64,000 bases of DNA from Actinomyces sp. ICM47 (lineage in GTDB: Bacteria > Actinomycetota > Actinomycetes > Actinomycetales > Actinomycetaceae). A model generated the notes under the pieces. It was not told where the DNA came from. It worked only from the letters and a program-made list of their open reading frames with translations, and made no database searches. The translations under genes were made by a program, and so were the position numbers. The stretch lies in assembly GCF_000278725.1 (NCBI RefSeq), contig NZ_ALCA01000100.1, positions 1 through 64,000 of the forward strand, in the 5' to 3' direction. Positions 51,295-61,436 of the stretch are shown here, piece after piece; within the stretch, counting starts at the first letter, position 1, and each line of letters opens with the position of its first letter.

Positions 51295-51469
51295 GAATCG
51301 TGTTCCTTGGATTCGTTTGATTTTGGGATAATGCTCAGTCAGACTATGGCCGTTACACGAGGATGTCAGCTACAGTCCACGATATAGACCGTGCTTTTGA
51401 CCTCTTTTTGACGAGGCCATGGCTGGTTTGTGGGTCAGCGCCGGATTGCGCCGGGCACCGTCGGGCGGG

Positions 51470-52408
51470 TCAAGCCACCAGTCCGAGGCCGTGGAAAAGC
51501 GCGGCAATACCGACGACAACGGGCAGGGAGGCGAAGGTCGTCACGAGGACGGTTCCCTGCGCGATGCGCTCCCCCGCCTTCGCCCGAGTGGCCGCGATGT
51601 AGGCGTTCTGCGCGGCTGGCAGGGCAGCCATGATGGTCACCGACATGAGGGCCGGACCGGTCAGCCCAAGCAGCACTCCGACGCCGCACGCGATAGCGGG
51701 CTGGAGGGCGAGTTTGCAGGCGATAGCGCAGGTGGTCGCCGCAATACCGGAATCCCCGGACGCCGAACGACGATCCACGAGGGACGCCCCAAAGGATAAG
51801 AGGATCATCGGGGGCGCTGCTGACCCCAGCATCGAGGTCGATACGTCGAGGAGCGTCGGCATCGGCCACCCCGCGGCGGAGAACAGGAAGCCACACGCCG
51901 CTGCAATGACCATGGGATTGCGCGCCACGACCTTCGCAACACCGAGCACCGACGGGCGCTGCCCCGACCCCACTAGATCGGCCAGGACGAAAAACATCGG
52001 GGTGAAGAAACCCAGCTGAAACACCAGGATGGGAACAACAGCGGAGGCGTCGTTCAAGACGTAGACGGCGATCGGGATGCCGATGTAGGCCCCGTTGTTC
52101 AGGGACGAGGCCATGGCCCCCAAGGTGGTTTCCCCGCGCGACAGGCGCAGAAACAGGCGTGCGACAAGCACGAAGAGCAGTGCGGTGCCCACGCCCGACG
52201 CGGCGGCCACAGCGAGCGGAGCGCCAAAAACTCCGGACGTGCCGGTCGAGACAATCGCGTGGAACAGCATCGCTGGGCTGGCCACCCAATACGTTGCCGA
52301 TGCGAGGGAGCCAGCGGCATCAGGGCCGAGTGCACCCCCTCGGCGAGCGATCCAGCCGACGCCGATGATGAGAGCGATCGCCAGGACCGACCAGACGATC
52401 GATACCAT
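51470..52408 (-). CDS. AEC-family permease
   Basis: 312 residues, about ten hydrophobic segments, with the auxin efflux carrier pattern of two similar halves: SIVWSVLAIALIIGVGWIAR at the start and NNGAYIGIPIAVYVL in the centre, then PAAQNAYIAATRAKAG. Such proteins move malonate, malate or other organic anions; the substrate is unknown here. No strong ribosome-binding site. It starts 16 bp after glf and may be read with it, though no functional link is visible. Confidence 0.8.
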   Translation of the reverse strand: MVSIVWSVLAIALIIGVGWIARRGGALGPDAAGSLASATYWVASPAMLFHAIVSTGTSGVFGAPLAVAAASGVGTALLFVLVARLFLRLSRGETTLGAMASSLNNGAYIGIPIAVYVLNDASAVVPILVFQLGFFTPMFFVLADLVGSGQRPSVLGVAKVVARNPMVIAAACGFLFSAAGWPMPTLLDVSTSMLGSAAPPMILLSFGASLVDRRSASGDSGIAATTCAIACKLALQPAIACGVGVLLGLTGPALMSVTIMAALPAAQNAYIAATRAKAGERIAQGTVLVTTFASLPVVVGIAALFHGLGLVA

Positions 52409-52424
52409 GCGAGTGGGAAACCCG

Positions 52425-53915
<1,491 letters not shown>

Positions 53916-54434
53916 ATGATCATTCACACTCAGCGCCTGTGCTTGCGCCCCTGGAGCGACGCGGACGCTCCCGCGCTCTTTGAGCTGGCCCGCGATCCCC
54001 GCATCGGGATGCTGTGCGGATGGAAGCCCTACGAGCGCATCGACGATGCACACGAGGCACTGTCGACTTTCCTGGCGGCACCCGACAGCTACGCGGTGAC
54101 GCTGTCATCAACCGGTGAACTGGTCGGCTCAATCGCACTGCGCATTGACACAGACTCCCCCGAAGCGACCGTCGCTGACATCGGATACTGGATCGGCGCG
54201 CCCTACTGGGGTAACGGCTACGCGAGCGAGGCGGGGCGCGCCATCATCGAGCGCGCGAGGGAACTGGGCGTCGAGACAATCATCTTGAAGTACTTCGACG
54301 GAAACGATGCGTCGCGACGCGTCTCAGAAAAGCTCGGCTTTACGTGGCGAAGCCGCGAGGAGGGCGTGGAATACCCGCTCATCGGTAAGCACCTCACCGT
54401 CCACTGCACCGAGCTGGCGCTCGCCGCGCACTGA
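53916..54434 (+). CDS. GNAT-family N-acetyltransferase (RimJ/RimL-like)
   Basis: 172 residues. N-terminus MIIHTQRLCLRPWSDADAPA is typical of ribosomal-protein-acetyltransferase-like GNATs, followed by VADIGYWIGAPYWGNGYASE (motif A, acetyl-CoA) and the C-terminal NDASRRVSEKLGFTW. Substrate unknown. GGGAAAGAA precedes the ATG at 53916; the open frame to 53811 adds nothing recognisable. Convergent with the glycosyltransferase, only 9 bp apart. Confidence 0.85.
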   Translation: MIIHTQRLCLRPWSDADAPALFELARDPRIGMLCGWKPYERIDDAHEALSTFLAAPDSYAVTLSSTGELVGSIALRIDTDSPEATVADIGYWIGAPYWGNGYASEAGRAIIERARELGVETIILKYFDGNDASRRVSEKLGFTWRSREEGVEYPLIGKHLTVHCTELALAAH

Positions 54435-54443
54435 CGGCGCTCG

Positions 54444-55454
54444 TTAGTTGAAGCCGAGGACCGCAGCCGCGACCTTGTAGCCGCCGCGCACGACCATCGG
54501 GGAAGCGTGGCGCACGAGGCCGGCGAGCAGATCCTTGCGCAGACGCTCCGTGGCTTCGGGGTTGATCTGGTCCATGGTCTCCCAGATCTGTTCCTTGAGG
54601 GCCAGGTGCTCAGGTGTGCCCGACAGCTGAGCCATGACGGAGCAGACGACGGCGTTGATGCGCAGGTAGTGGACCATGTAGCGCCACAGCTTATCCTCGA
54701 CCTCGGCGCGCGGAGGCAGCGCACGGGTCATGGCCTCGTTCACCCGCGCGAGCTGATCCAGGCGCGTGATCATGACCTTCTCGTTGACGGACTGGTCGTC
54801 GCGCCCGATGAAGTAGTGGTAGAGGTCCACGTCCAGGTAGCGGATCGTGGAAATGTAGGGCAGTGGCACGAACGAGTAGAGGTAGTCCACGTAGAACGTG
54901 TGTTCGGGCATGACCAGGCCGGAGGCTCGCACGACTTCGGTGCGCATGGTCAAGGCGTGCATCATCAGGTACTGGTCGTAGCGGCACCGCCGCAGGTCCG
55001 CCCAGCCGAAGGTGCGTCCGCGCGGCAGGACGTTGCGGTAACGGATGACGGCCTTGTGGGCCTTTCCCTGCTTGTCGTAGACGTAGTTGGTGACGAGCAA
55101 GTCGAGGTGACGCCCGGCTTCGCGCTCCTGGCGCAGGAGGTCGAGCACCGCGTTCGTGGCGCGACGGTCCAGCCAATCGTCGGAGTCGACAACGCGCACG
55201 TGCGTGCCGGTAGCGGCAGCGAGGCCGGCGTTGACGGCACCGCCGTGCCCCTTGTTCTCCTGGTGAATGACCTTGACGGAGGGGTAACGAGCGGCCCACT
55301 CGTCGGCGATCTGTGCGGTTCGGTCCTTCGAGCCGTCGTTCACGATGATCGCCTCGAGTTCGTCGCCGTATCCGACGAGCGTGGTTAACGCCCGGTCAAT
55401 GTAGTCCTCGGAGTTGTAGGCGGGCACGATCACGGTCAGAAGGGGCGTGCTCAT
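54444..55454 (-). CDS. Family 2 glycosyltransferase
   Basis: 336 residues. GT-A fold start TVIVPAYNSEDYIDRALTTL, then VVDSDDWLDRRATNAVLDLL with the metal-binding Asp. The rest, including a YFIGRDDQSVNEKVM stretch, is typical of polysaccharide GT2 enzymes. No membrane segment. GAGAGGAG before the ATG. With glf it suggests a cell-surface polysaccharide, but a whole gene cluster is not present. Confidence 0.9.
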   Translation of the reverse strand: MSTPLLTVIVPAYNSEDYIDRALTTLVGYGDELEAIIVNDGSKDRTAQIADEWAARYPSVKVIHQENKGHGGAVNAGLAAATGTHVRVVDSDDWLDRRATNAVLDLLRQEREAGRHLDLLVTNYVYDKQGKAHKAVIRYRNVLPRGRTFGWADLRRCRYDQYLMMHALTMRTEVVRASGLVMPEHTFYVDYLYSFVPLPYISTIRYLDVDLYHYFIGRDDQSVNEKVMITRLDQLARVNEAMTRALPPRAEVEDKLWRYMVHYLRINAVVCSVMAQLSGTPEHLALKEQIWETMDQINPEATERLRKDLLAGLVRHASPMVVRGGYKVAAAVLGFN

Positions 55455-55779
55455 GGGTTCTCCTCTCGCAGGTCTGGCAGTAGTCTACTGTGCCTGATTC
55501 ACCTGCGCGCTCTCCTTGAGATCTTCCTGTGCGAAAATCGCTGTGACGAGTAAGAAAACACCCCACAAGGACATGGCTACAGCGGTGGGCATGGTGGACA
55601 AAACGCACGCACTCGCGTACTAGAATGCTATCTTCCTGACCAAGGAGTTCGATGTGACGGTGACCTGACGGTGAGCATTGAAGGTGCTGGCCTGTGCGGT
55701 CGCGGTGTGCAATCCTTCAGGCGCACCATCAGTGCTTCGCTGCCTGGATCAGTATTCTTGTACGGCGTTGCCTGACAAG
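55455..55779. other. Intergenic region between GH3 and the glycosyltransferase
   Basis: About 325 bp before the GH3 terminator. It holds the promoter of the glycosyltransferase (minus). On the plus strand TAGAATGC at 55621, AAGGAG at 55642-55647 and ATGTGA at 55652-55657 form a promoter-, ribosome-binding-site- and start-stop-like string with nothing coding behind it. The plus-strand frame from 55678 (TTG) is short and has no ribosome-binding site. Confidence 0.5.
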
Positions 55780-55805
55780 GACGAGGCCGAGGCCGAGGCC
55801 TCGTC
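55780..55805 (-). terminator. Terminator at the end of the GH3 gene
   Basis: GACGAGGCC/GGCCTCGTC with an 8-base loop, overlapping the last two bases of the stop codon. CTTGTC follows on the minus strand. Confidence 0.6.
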
Positions 55806-58263
55806 ATCGGGTCTGGTCAAGTTCACGCTGGGTAGCCTTGTTGGCACGCGCGTTGGCGCAATAACGGATCGCTAGACGCGTGATACCTCGCCAGAAGTGG
55901 CCGTTAATGACCTCCACGACCGCGTCGATCATGCCTGTGCTCACAGAACCGTTCGAAAACTTGGTGAGCGACCTCAGCGGCATGTTGAGCGCGAAGTGAA
56001 CGTTGAGGTCCGGGATGCCCTTAGCGTCAGCCTTCGCTTTGTCGGCGTGTAGCTTGCGGCCCGCCAATCGGGCAAGCCAGCTCTTGGCACGGATCAGATC
56101 CGTCATCAGGTCGAACGCCGTGATGTCTTCCCTCGGGTGAGCGGTAGGAATGGTGCGACCCAGCAGGACCGCGAACTCTCCGTTGGTAATGCCCGCGACG
56201 TCGGCGTTCAGGTAGTGTCCGAGGGCCGGGTCGATTGGCGAGGGCGTGGTCCCCTCGACTTCAAGGGTGGCGCTCAGCGGCGTGTCCTCCACGTTGCGCC
56301 CCACATGGATCGTCCAGGTTCCAGCCTCGGTCTCCCACGCTCCACGTGAGGTCTCCCAGTGGCGGAAGGTGTAGCGATCAAAGGGGATGGTGACGCGCAC
56401 AGATTCACCGGCTGGAACGACAACCTTGGTGAACCCCTTAAGTTCGCGCGCAGGGCCGAAGACGCCGCCCGGGGCGCTTACATAGAGCTGAACGACCTCG
56501 GTACCGTCACGCATTGAGGTGTTGGCGACCGTCAGGGTCGCCCCATCCTGATCGACAGCAAGATCGGAGTACTCGAAGCGTGAATAGGACAGGCCGTACC
56601 CGAAAGGGAAAGCAACATCTACGCCAGCAGTTGTGAAGTATCGGTAGCCGATAAAGGGACCCTCACGGTAGTAGGACAAAGGACCGGTCGCCGGGTACCA
56701 CGCGGCGGTCGGATGATCCTCCAAGGAACGCGCATAGGTCTCAGCCAGGCGTCCCGAGGGGTTGACGACACCGGTCAGGACATCCAGCATCGCGCCAGCC
56801 CCTCCCTGGCCACCCAGGTAGCCGTTGACGAGCGCAGGCACGGAGGACGCCCAGGGCATTTCCACACTGGCGCCGCCCGTCAGGACGACGATGGTACGCG
56901 GGTTGGCGGCCACGACTGCCTCAATGAGTCGATCCTGCCCCTCGGGTAGGCGCATGTGGGGCCGGTCCAGTCCCTCCGACTCAGCGAGTTCGTCGAGACC
57001 CACGTACACGAGCGCAACGTCGGCGCGCGCCGCGAGCGCCACGGCCTCGGCGATGAGCGCGTCACTCGTGCCACCGTGACGCGCATACCCAGGGGCGTAT
57101 CCTGTCAGGACCAAGCCTCGGGCGGACTCTCCCCCCGCCTCGAGTAGCTCGCGCGGGGTCTCGAGGCGTGTGGGGTTGACCTGGGAGGAGCCTGCTCCCT
57201 GGTAGCGCGGCGTGTCAGCGAGGTCACCGATGAGGGCGACACTGGTGCCGGAGCTCAGAGGCAGGGCATCGTCCTCGTTGCGCAGGAGCGTGATCGCTTC
57301 GGAGGCGATGCGCGTGGCTAATGCGTGGTGCTCGTCGAGGTCGTAGGGGGTAGGTGCGGGAAGGTCGGCGCTCGCGGCGGCGACGTTCAAGACCTCTTGG
57401 GCGCGCGCATACACATCGGATGCCTCCAACGTCCCGGCTTCGACGGCGGCAACAATTCGACGAGCATCCTCCAGTCCGGGGGCGGGCATCTCGAGGCTTC
57501 CACCTGCGCGGACGGCGGCGACGGCATCCGTGCATCCTCCCCAGTCGGAGACGACCATGCCGTCAAAACCCCATTCGGTGCGCAGAATGTCGGTCAGCAG
57601 ATGCTTGTTTTCGTGGGCGTGGGCTCCGTTGACGAGGTTGTAGGAGCTCATGATTGCTCGAGGCTTGGCGCTGCGGCACACGATTTCGAAACCGGTCAGA
57701 TAGATCTCGCGCAACGTACGCTCGTCCATAACGGAATCCGACGCCATGCGTCGCAGCTCCTGGGAGTTAGCGGCGAAGTGTTTGGGGCAGGCGGCAGTTC
57801 CCGTGGACTGGATGCCCTGGGTGAGGCCTGCCGCCATGCGCCCTGCGAGGATCGGGTCTTCGGACAAGTACTCAAAGTTGCGTCCGCACAGGGGCGAACG
57901 CTTGATGTTCAGGCCGGGGCCAAGCAGGACGTTGACTCCGAGTCCACGCGCCTCCGTCCCCAACGCCTCACCCATCTGGCGGGCCAGGTCGGGGTTCCAC
58001 GTGGCCGCGAGCGCGGAGGCCGTCGGGAAGCAGGTGGCTTTTTCGGAGTCGGCGATGCCGAGGTGGTCGGCGTCGCCGAGTTGGCGGCGTACGCCGTGGG
58101 GGCCGTCGCTCATGATGAAGGAGGGGACGTGTGCTGTGGGGATGGCGCGTGAGTTCCAGGCGCTTGCCCCGGAGAGGAGAGCCGCTGCTTGTAGGAGGGT
58201 GAGGTTGCTGGCGTTCGTGAGTGCTGTGTGTTGCATCGTTGTGAGTTGTCTTTCGTGCTCCAT
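55804..58263 (-). CDS. Glycoside hydrolase family 3 (beta-glucosidase-like)
   Basis: 819 residues. Catalytic barrel with KHFAANSQELRRMASDSVMD (KH motif), VMDERTLREIYLTGFEI and the nucleophile in GFDGMVVSDWGG; then the second alpha/beta domain with LPEGQDRLIEAV and GQGGAGAMLDVLTG. A fibronectin III-like domain follows (YSRFEYSDLAVDQDG, VVQLYVSAPGG), then about 115 extra residues of unknown role. No signal peptide, so cytoplasmic: probably cleaves imported beta-glucosides or other beta-sugars. Two ATGs (58263 and 58236) are both poor in ribosome-binding sites. Divergent from the HAD gene. Confidence 0.9.
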   Translation of the reverse strand: MEHERQLTTMQHTALTNASNLTLLQAAALLSGASAWNSRAIPTAHVPSFIMSDGPHGVRRQLGDADHLGIADSEKATCFPTASALAATWNPDLARQMGEALGTEARGLGVNVLLGPGLNIKRSPLCGRNFEYLSEDPILAGRMAAGLTQGIQSTGTAACPKHFAANSQELRRMASDSVMDERTLREIYLTGFEIVCRSAKPRAIMSSYNLVNGAHAHENKHLLTDILRTEWGFDGMVVSDWGGCTDAVAAVRAGGSLEMPAPGLEDARRIVAAVEAGTLEASDVYARAQEVLNVAAASADLPAPTPYDLDEHHALATRIASEAITLLRNEDDALPLSSGTSVALIGDLADTPRYQGAGSSQVNPTRLETPRELLEAGGESARGLVLTGYAPGYARHGGTSDALIAEAVALAARADVALVYVGLDELAESEGLDRPHMRLPEGQDRLIEAVVAANPRTIVVLTGGASVEMPWASSVPALVNGYLGGQGGAGAMLDVLTGVVNPSGRLAETYARSLEDHPTAAWYPATGPLSYYREGPFIGYRYFTTAGVDVAFPFGYGLSYSRFEYSDLAVDQDGATLTVANTSMRDGTEVVQLYVSAPGGVFGPARELKGFTKVVVPAGESVRVTIPFDRYTFRHWETSRGAWETEAGTWTIHVGRNVEDTPLSATLEVEGTTPSPIDPALGHYLNADVAGITNGEFAVLLGRTIPTAHPREDITAFDLMTDLIRAKSWLARLAGRKLHADKAKADAKGIPDLNVHFALNMPLRSLTKFSNGSVSTGMIDAVVEVINGHFWRGITRLAIRYCANARANKATQRELDQTR

Positions 58264-58379
58264 TGCGGGTGTCGTCGCTGGTTCCAGTGTGGGTTATGTG
58301 GGTGTGGTTTTACCAATCGAATGCGTGGTTTGTTGTTTCTTGGGTTTGTTGTGTGGGGTGTCGCTGGTGGTGGCTGGGC

Positions 58380-58385
58380 TACCAT
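58380..58385 (+). promoter_or_regulatory. -10 element of the leaderless HAD (Cof) gene
   Basis: TACCAT six bases before the ATG at 58392. Confidence 0.5.
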
Positions 58386-58391
58386 GGCGTT

Positions 58392-59270
58392 ATGAGCTGT
58401 GACGCGGGTGTGATTGGTCGGAACACTGAGGGCGCTGCTCCTCGTGCAGTTTTCATCGACGTGGATGGGACGCTGTGTGATTCCCGCCAGCGCGTTCCCG
58501 GTTCAGCGGTTCGTGCGTTGGCGCAGGTGCGTGAGCGTGGCCACCGTCTGTTGCTCTGTACTGGGCGTTCTGTCCCGGAGGTCTATCCGCGTTTCTTTGA
58601 CCTGGGTTTTGAGGGCATCGTGGGTGGGGCTGGCGGGTATGCGGCGGTGGGTGACACGGTGCTGCTTGATGAGCGTATGCCTGCCGAGCACGTCCGGGTT
58701 CTGACTGCTCTGTGGGAGGATTTGGATGCGTTCTACGTGTGGCAGGGGCCTGATCAGATGGGGCCTTCGCGCGGCTATCTGGAGTTTTTCGTGCCCCGGG
58801 CGGGTCTTAACCCTGAGGATTGGGCCGAGTATGCCCAGTCGGTGACGCCCTTTGTCGTTGACGTTGAGGGTGGGTCTTTCACGAAGGTGACGGCCTATGT
58901 GCCTCCGGAGAAGGCGTCGATGGAGCGCGTGAGTGCGGCGCTGCCCGACGGCTATCGCGCCATTATTGGTTCTGTGGGGGCCGCAGGGTATGTTCCCTTC
59001 GAGATTCTCCCGGATCGCTTGTCCAAGGCGGTGGGTATGGAGGCCGTGTGTGAGCACATCGGCGTCCCCATGTCACGTACTGTGGCTATTGGCGACTCTA
59101 ACAATGATGTCGAGGCCGTGGCACGTGCCGCTGTCGGCGTCAGTATTGGGGACGGGTGCGAGGCTCTGGTTGAGGTTGCCGATATTGTCGCCCCCGCGGT
59201 TGGCGACGACGGCCTCGCCTGGGCTTTGGCCGCCGCTGGGCTCATCGACGGGGCACCCAGCCCGGCCTAG
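58392..59270 (+). CDS. Cof-type HAD-IIB phosphatase
   Basis: 292 residues. Motif I VFIDVDGTLCDSRQR near residue 20, CTGRSVPEV (motif II) and TVAIGDSNNDVEAVARA (motif IV, Asp pair). Sugar-phosphate or similar small substrate; not deducible. Wobble positions carry more T (cgt, ggt, gtt) than in the housekeeping genes, and the 128 bp upstream are strongly G/T-skewed. An earlier start at 58263 would be in this skewed stretch and is unlikely. The MFS gene begins 16 bp later. Confidence 0.85.
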   Translation: MSCDAGVIGRNTEGAAPRAVFIDVDGTLCDSRQRVPGSAVRALAQVRERGHRLLLCTGRSVPEVYPRFFDLGFEGIVGGAGGYAAVGDTVLLDERMPAEHVRVLTALWEDLDAFYVWQGPDQMGPSRGYLEFFVPRAGLNPEDWAEYAQSVTPFVVDVEGGSFTKVTAYVPPEKASMERVSAALPDGYRAIIGSVGAAGYVPFEILPDRLSKAVGMEAVCEHIGVPMSRTVAIGDSNNDVEAVARAAVGVSIGDGCEALVEVADIVAPAVGDDGLAWALAAAGLIDGAPSPA

Positions 59271-59286
59271 GCCTCGGCGCCGACAG

Positions 59287-60552
59287 ATGGCCGTCACCGT
59301 CAGGGCCTGGTTCCACCACCCGCTCACCCGTAACTCGGCGTTCATGCACCTGTGGGCGGGGCAGACCGCTGCGCAGGTTGGCTTCCAGGTGGGGACGCTG
59401 GCTACCTCAGCGATTGCGATTAGCGTCCTGCGTGCCAGCGAAACCCAGATCGGTGTGCTCTCTGCCTTGCAGACACTCGCCTTCCTGATCGTCGGCTTGC
59501 CGGCGGGTGCCTGGGTGGATGGGTGGCGTAAGCGCCGCGTCATGATCATCGCGGGCCTAGCACGCATCGGTGCCCTGGTCTCGATTCCCCTGGCCTATGT
59601 CTTCGCGACCCTCACGCTGACGCACCTGATGATCGTCGCCGCGCTTCTGGGCCTGTGCACCGTCTTCTTCGATGTTGCCTACCAGTCCTATGTTCCGATC
59701 ATCGCCTCTCGGCGATATATCGGTGCGGCCAACGGGCGGCTCGAGGCCTCCTACCAGGTGGGGCACGCGGGTGGACCGGGCTTGGGCGGATGGCTCCTCG
59801 GGCTGCTCGCCCCTCCTCTCGTCTATCTGCTTACTGCCCTCACTTACGCGTTCTCGACCTGGGCGATTTGGCGCATCGCCACCCCGGAGCCTGCGCCTAC
59901 GCGCACCGAAGCCACGCTTGTCGCGCAGATCCGCGAGGGGCTAGCCTTCGTACGCGGGCAACGCCTACTCTTTCCCCTCTTTTCCTGCATTGCGGCCGCC
60001 GCATTCGCTGCCGCCGGCATCCAGGTTCTCTTGCCCATCCTTGTCCTGCGCACGCTGGACATGAGCGCTACCCAGCTCGGCCTCCTCCTGAGCGTCGGGG
60101 CAATCGGCGGGATCCTCGGCGCGCTCACGCGCTCGGCATGGATGAAGCATCTGGGCATCGGGCGCACCATCGTCGTCACAAGCATCATCGGCGTCGCTGT
60201 CCTAGCCGCCCAACCGGCAGCCGTTCACGCCCCCGCTGCGGCCGCAGCAATCATTGCGGTCTCCGGCATTGTCTCCTCCTATTTCCTCACCATCTACAAC
60301 GTCACCCAGATGAGTCTGCGTCAGGAGATCTGCCCGCCCCACATGCTCGGACGCATGAACGCGATCTTTCGCTTTGCCGTGTGGGGCGTCATGCCGCTGG
60401 GCTCCCTCGCGTCCGGCGCGGCCGCCTCGTGGATGGGGGTCGAGGCCGCCACGTACGTCTTCATTGCTCTGGCGGTCGGAGCCAGCATCGCCATGGGCCT
60501 CACCCCCGCGGCTCGTATCCGCGGCACCAGCGCCATCAACACCGTCCCATAA
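59287..60552 (+). CDS. MFS transporter (EntS-like exporter type)
   Basis: 421 residues, about 12 membrane segments. The start (AFMHLWAGQTAAQVGFQVGT) and GLPAGAWVDGWRKRRVMIIA with the MFS loop motif are typical of the MFS_3 branch that includes enterobactin and other drug exporters. Start placed at the ATG at 59287; the same frame runs upstream inside the HAD gene but is not coding. No strong ribosome-binding site, likely coupled with the HAD gene. Confidence 0.85.
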   Translation: MAVTVRAWFHHPLTRNSAFMHLWAGQTAAQVGFQVGTLATSAIAISVLRASETQIGVLSALQTLAFLIVGLPAGAWVDGWRKRRVMIIAGLARIGALVSIPLAYVFATLTLTHLMIVAALLGLCTVFFDVAYQSYVPIIASRRYIGAANGRLEASYQVGHAGGPGLGGWLLGLLAPPLVYLLTALTYAFSTWAIWRIATPEPAPTRTEATLVAQIREGLAFVRGQRLLFPLFSCIAAAAFAAAGIQVLLPILVLRTLDMSATQLGLLLSVGAIGGILGALTRSAWMKHLGIGRTIVVTSIIGVAVLAAQPAAVHAPAAAAAIIAVSGIVSSYFLTIYNVTQMSLRQEICPPHMLGRMNAIFRFAVWGVMPLGSLASGAAASWMGVEAATYVFIALAVGASIAMGLTPAARIRGTSAINTVP

Positions 60553-60644
60553 TGTGACGCGCTCCCAGGCCCATGGCGTGCCAACGACTCCACCTCCGCG
60601 ATACCATAAGTGTGAGGCAAACCGCATGAGCCAAGGAGGACCCC

Positions 60645-60875
60645 ATGAGCACCGCAACGACCATCATCGAAGCCCTGGGCGGCTGGGAGAACATCTCCAA
60701 TCTTGAAGCCTGCATCACACGCATTCGCCTGGACGCCGCCAACACCGACCTCATCGACGAGGCCAAGCTACGTGCCGCCGGTGCCTTCGACGTCGTCATC
60801 GTAGGCGACGCGGTTCAGGTCGTCATTGGCCCCGATTCCGAGGATCTCGTCGACGAAATGCTCGCCAGCCGGTGA
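60645..60875 (+). CDS. Stand-alone PTS EIIB domain, glucose family
   Basis: 76 residues, exactly one EIIB domain. The phosphorylated Cys is in NLEACITRIRLDA. Receives phosphate from EIIA and passes it to sugar bound in an EIIC, which is not in the window. AAGGAG lies upstream of the ATG. The stop overlaps the EIIA start as GTGA. Confidence 0.9.
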   Translation: MSTATTIIEALGGWENISNLEACITRIRLDAANTDLIDEAKLRAAGAFDVVIVGDAVQVVIGPDSEDLVDEMLASR

Positions 60876-61339
60876 CACTCTCTGTCTGCGCACCCTTCGC
60901 AGCGCACGTCATGGCGCTGAGTGAGGTGCCTGATCCCGTTTTCGCAAGCGGAGTCGTCGGGGGTGGCTGCGCGCTCATCCCCGACTCCGCCTCGGAATGT
61001 TTAACCGTCCACTCCCCTATCAACGGCGTCGTCACCAAGCTCAAGCCGCACGCCGCCATCATCACCTCCACGCAGGGCATATCGATCCTCATCCACCTCG
61101 GCATCGACACGGTGAGTCTACATGGCAAGGGCTTCGCGGCCCTCGTCGATGAGGGGGACGTCGTGGCGGCGGGTGCCCCGCTCATCCACTGGGACCTCAC
61201 CCCCGTGCGAGACGCCGGCCTCTCCCCCTGCGCCCCCATCGTCGTCATCACTCCGCCGGGTGCCGCCGTCACGCACGAAGTAACCGACCCCGACGTATCC
61301 GCGCTCGCGCCACTCTTTTCGACCGAGACCTCACGCTAG
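60872..61339 (+). CDS. Stand-alone PTS EIIA domain, glucose family (Crr-like)
   Basis: 155 residues. The EIIA-Glc fold is clear: PDPVFASGVVGGGCALIPDS at the start, HSPINGVVTKL, then AIITSTQGISILIHLGIDTV with the active-site His (ILIHLG) and a second His earlier in PHAAI. GTG start overlapping the EIIB stop. With the EIIB it provides the phosphate relay for a glucose-type, maltose-type or GlcNAc-type EIIC encoded elsewhere. Confidence 0.92.
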   Translation: MTLSVCAPFAAHVMALSEVPDPVFASGVVGGGCALIPDSASECLTVHSPINGVVTKLKPHAAIITSTQGISILIHLGIDTVSLHGKGFAALVDEGDVVAAGAPLIHWDLTPVRDAGLSPCAPIVVITPPGAAVTHEVTDPDVSALAPLFSTETSR

Positions 61340-61383
61340 GCACCTTACTCGGGGCCGCACCGGCGCCATCGCCTCACTCGTAC

Positions 61384-61417
61384 GACACCCCGCAGCCCTC
61401 ACGGGCTACGGGGTGTC
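61384..61417. terminator. Bidirectional terminator between EIIA and malQ
   Basis: GACACCCCG/CGGGGTGTC and AGCCC/GGGCT separated by one mismatch, TCAC loop, between convergent genes. Little U-tract. Confidence 0.7.
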
Positions 61418-61436
61418 ATACTGTCAAACGGCCGCG

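Noticed and set aside
55678-55875. 65-codon plus-strand frame after the ATG-TGA element
   Set aside because: It needs a TTG start without ribosome-binding site, runs through the GH3 terminator and the end of GH3, and its product is low-complexity.
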